Of a stretch of DNA of 64,000 bases, positions 62,677 to 64,000 are shown one piece after another. How positions within the stretch are numbered: position 1 is the stretch's first letter; every line of letters starts with the position of its first letter. Under the pieces are notes generated by a model, which was not told the origin of the DNA, ran no database searches, and saw nothing but the letters and a program-made list of their open reading frames with translations. This DNA comes from Aphelenchoides besseyi (lineage: Eukaryota; Nematoda; Chromadorea; Rhabditida; Aphelenchoididae), in assembly GCA_024699855.1 (NCBI GenBank), contig JAMPIQ010000003.1:5952001-6016000 (forward strand), in the 5' to 3' direction. The translations under genes and the position numbers were made by a program.

Positions 62677-63138
62677 CTTTAATTCCAACTTTAACTATTG
62701 CATTTGACTTAACTTTGTTGTTTCTAAATCTCAACGTCGCGAAATTACGCGAAGTTGATTTCCCGCCTTGGTGTTTGTTAGTGCGCTTTAATGTTTAATC
62801 AAGATCTCTAATACATTTCCTCTTCACTAAGCTTTCTTATTTCAAACAAAAACATTTAATTTGTTCCTTGACTTTCAGTTTTTCGTCAAGTTCACCGTTT
62901 TTTTCGTGTCCATTTGAATTCACTTGAATACCCTCAATCCTAGTGTCTACGCGAATAGACGAAAATTTTGGTAGTCGCGCTGTGGCGTTTGGATTATTTG
63001 GAGTTTTGTGTTTGAAGGACCGTGTTGTCGGGGTAACGGAGCGGTGGGGATTTTCGGAACAAAAACGACGCTTCTTATATTTGCATCTTTCCTTTTTAAC
63101 CGTAACATATGCTTGTTAACATTGGATCTTATTTTCAG
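62677..63138. promoter_or_regulatory. Shared divergent promoter region of clk-1 and CFAP20
   Basis: 462 bp between two ATGs pointing away from each other; TTTCAG acceptor directly before the CFAP20 ATG means its 5' exon or spliced-leader site also lies here. No specific factor sites identified. Confidence 0.5.
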
Positions 63139-63989
63139 ATGTTTCGGAACACGTTTCAATCTGGACTTTTGTCCGTGATGTATTCGTTGGGCTCTAAGCC
63201 CTTGCAACTTTGGGACAAAAAGGTTCGCAATGGTCATATCAAAAGAATCACGGACGAAGAAATTCAATCCTTGGTAATCGAGATCATTGGTGCCAATGTT
63301 TCGACGGCTTCCATTTCCTGTCCGCTGGATCCAAACAAAACTCTTGGTATAAAGTTACCGTATTTTATCATGATTGCAAAGAATATGAACATGTACTTTA
63401 CATTTGAAGTTCAGGTAATCGTTTTTCTGTTCATCATTTCGATTTGTCGGTTCAGGTTCTCGATGATAAAGGAATTAAACGACGCTTTCGGGCATCGAAC
63501 TTTCAATCAAATACACGTGTCAAACCCTTTATCTGCACTATGCCAATGGTAAGTTTGATTACTTGAGTATCTTACGTATATGTTCTTTTAGCGTTTGGAC
63601 GAAGGTTGGAATCAAATTCAGGTAAACAAATTGACTTTTGTCATAAGCAAAAGTGACTGTCCGCTTACTAATCATGCAATTTCAGTTTAATTTGGCCGAT
63701 TTTGTTAAACGCGCTTATGGAAGTCAATACGTGGAAACGTTGAGAATTCAAGTGGGTTTTTTGTCTATAATCAAATTAACATTTGTACTTTAGATTCACG
63801 CAAATTGTCGTTTACGACGAGTCTATTTTGCTGATCGATTGTACGCCGAAGATGAACTACCAGCGGGTAAGTGAATAAGTCTTCGTACAACATGCTTCTT
63901 GGGTTTTAGAATTCAAACTTTATCTTCCGATACGCAACAGTCAATTACTCTCCAACGAGAATACTGTTGAAACATCGAACACTTCGTGA
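63139..63989 (+). CDS. CFAP20: CFAP20/BUG22 ciliary protein
   Basis: Conserved ciliary and centriolar protein, the inner-junction component of axonemal doublets. Six exons: 63139-63414, 63456-63548, 63592-63621, 63686-63751, 63794-63866, 63910-63989; total 206 codons including stop, so the gene is complete within the window. Near-continuous match to the family: [87 protein letters not shown] and [20 protein letters not shown]. The C-terminal 15 residues ([17 protein letters not shown]) are lineage-specific. Confidence 0.96.
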
Positions 63990-64000
63990 TCACGGGTTTC

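Noticed and set aside
1..64000. CRISPR arrays, operons with ribosome binding sites, or prophage
   Set aside because: The window is eukaryotic with spliced genes; no short regularly spaced repeats were seen.

Overview
The window is nuclear DNA of a nematode. It is gene-dense, with genes on both strands and introns mostly of 32-60 bp carrying GT...TTTTAG or TTTCAG ends. It holds families typical of chromadorean nematodes: Patched and Patched-related proteins, a TWIK potassium channel, a nuclear receptor, a half-paired-domain protein, SXP/RAL-2 (DUF148) and a MUP-4/MUA-3-like matrix receptor. The species cannot be fixed from sequence alone. Most exon models below were rebuilt by hand from splice sites and checked for phase; where exon lengths sum to whole codons this is stated.

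Layout. 0-6.3 kb: a TESK-type kinase (+), a Golgi glycosyltransferase (-) and a small membrane protein (+). 8.8-13.5 kb: a complete 18-exon Patched gene (+). 13.6-15.8 kb: a nuclear receptor (-) whose first zinc finger is completed by a 7-nt microexon. 18.8-21.3 kb: an NPAX-like gene (+) with a long first intron. 21.5-21.9 kb: a secreted SXP/RAL-2 protein (-). 23.8-26.9 kb: a second Patched-superfamily gene (+). 27.2-29.8 kb: a TWIK channel (-) with a perfect 132-bp inverted repeat in one intron. 29.8-33.2 kb: no confident gene.

33.2-39.9 kb is the accessory part: a secreted Cys-rich gene; an intron-containing gene with an I-PpoI-like His-Cys box nuclease domain, interrupted by a Tc1/mariner element in a coding exon; a charged repeat-protein gene; and a truncated copy of the Cys-rich gene's last exon. 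40-52.6 kb: a class-2 lipase, several small orphan genes, an achaete-scute-type bHLH gene and a possible two-gene operon, separated by stretches with no clear gene. 53.5-60.2 kb: a large EGF/vWA/SEA receptor. 60.3-64.0 kb: a leishmanolysin protease convergent with COQ7/clk-1, which is head-to-head with CFAP20.

The genes are mostly unrelated in function, as usual for an animal chromosome segment. The most unusual locus is the His-Cys box nuclease gene with the Tc1-like element inserted in frame-critical coding sequence.
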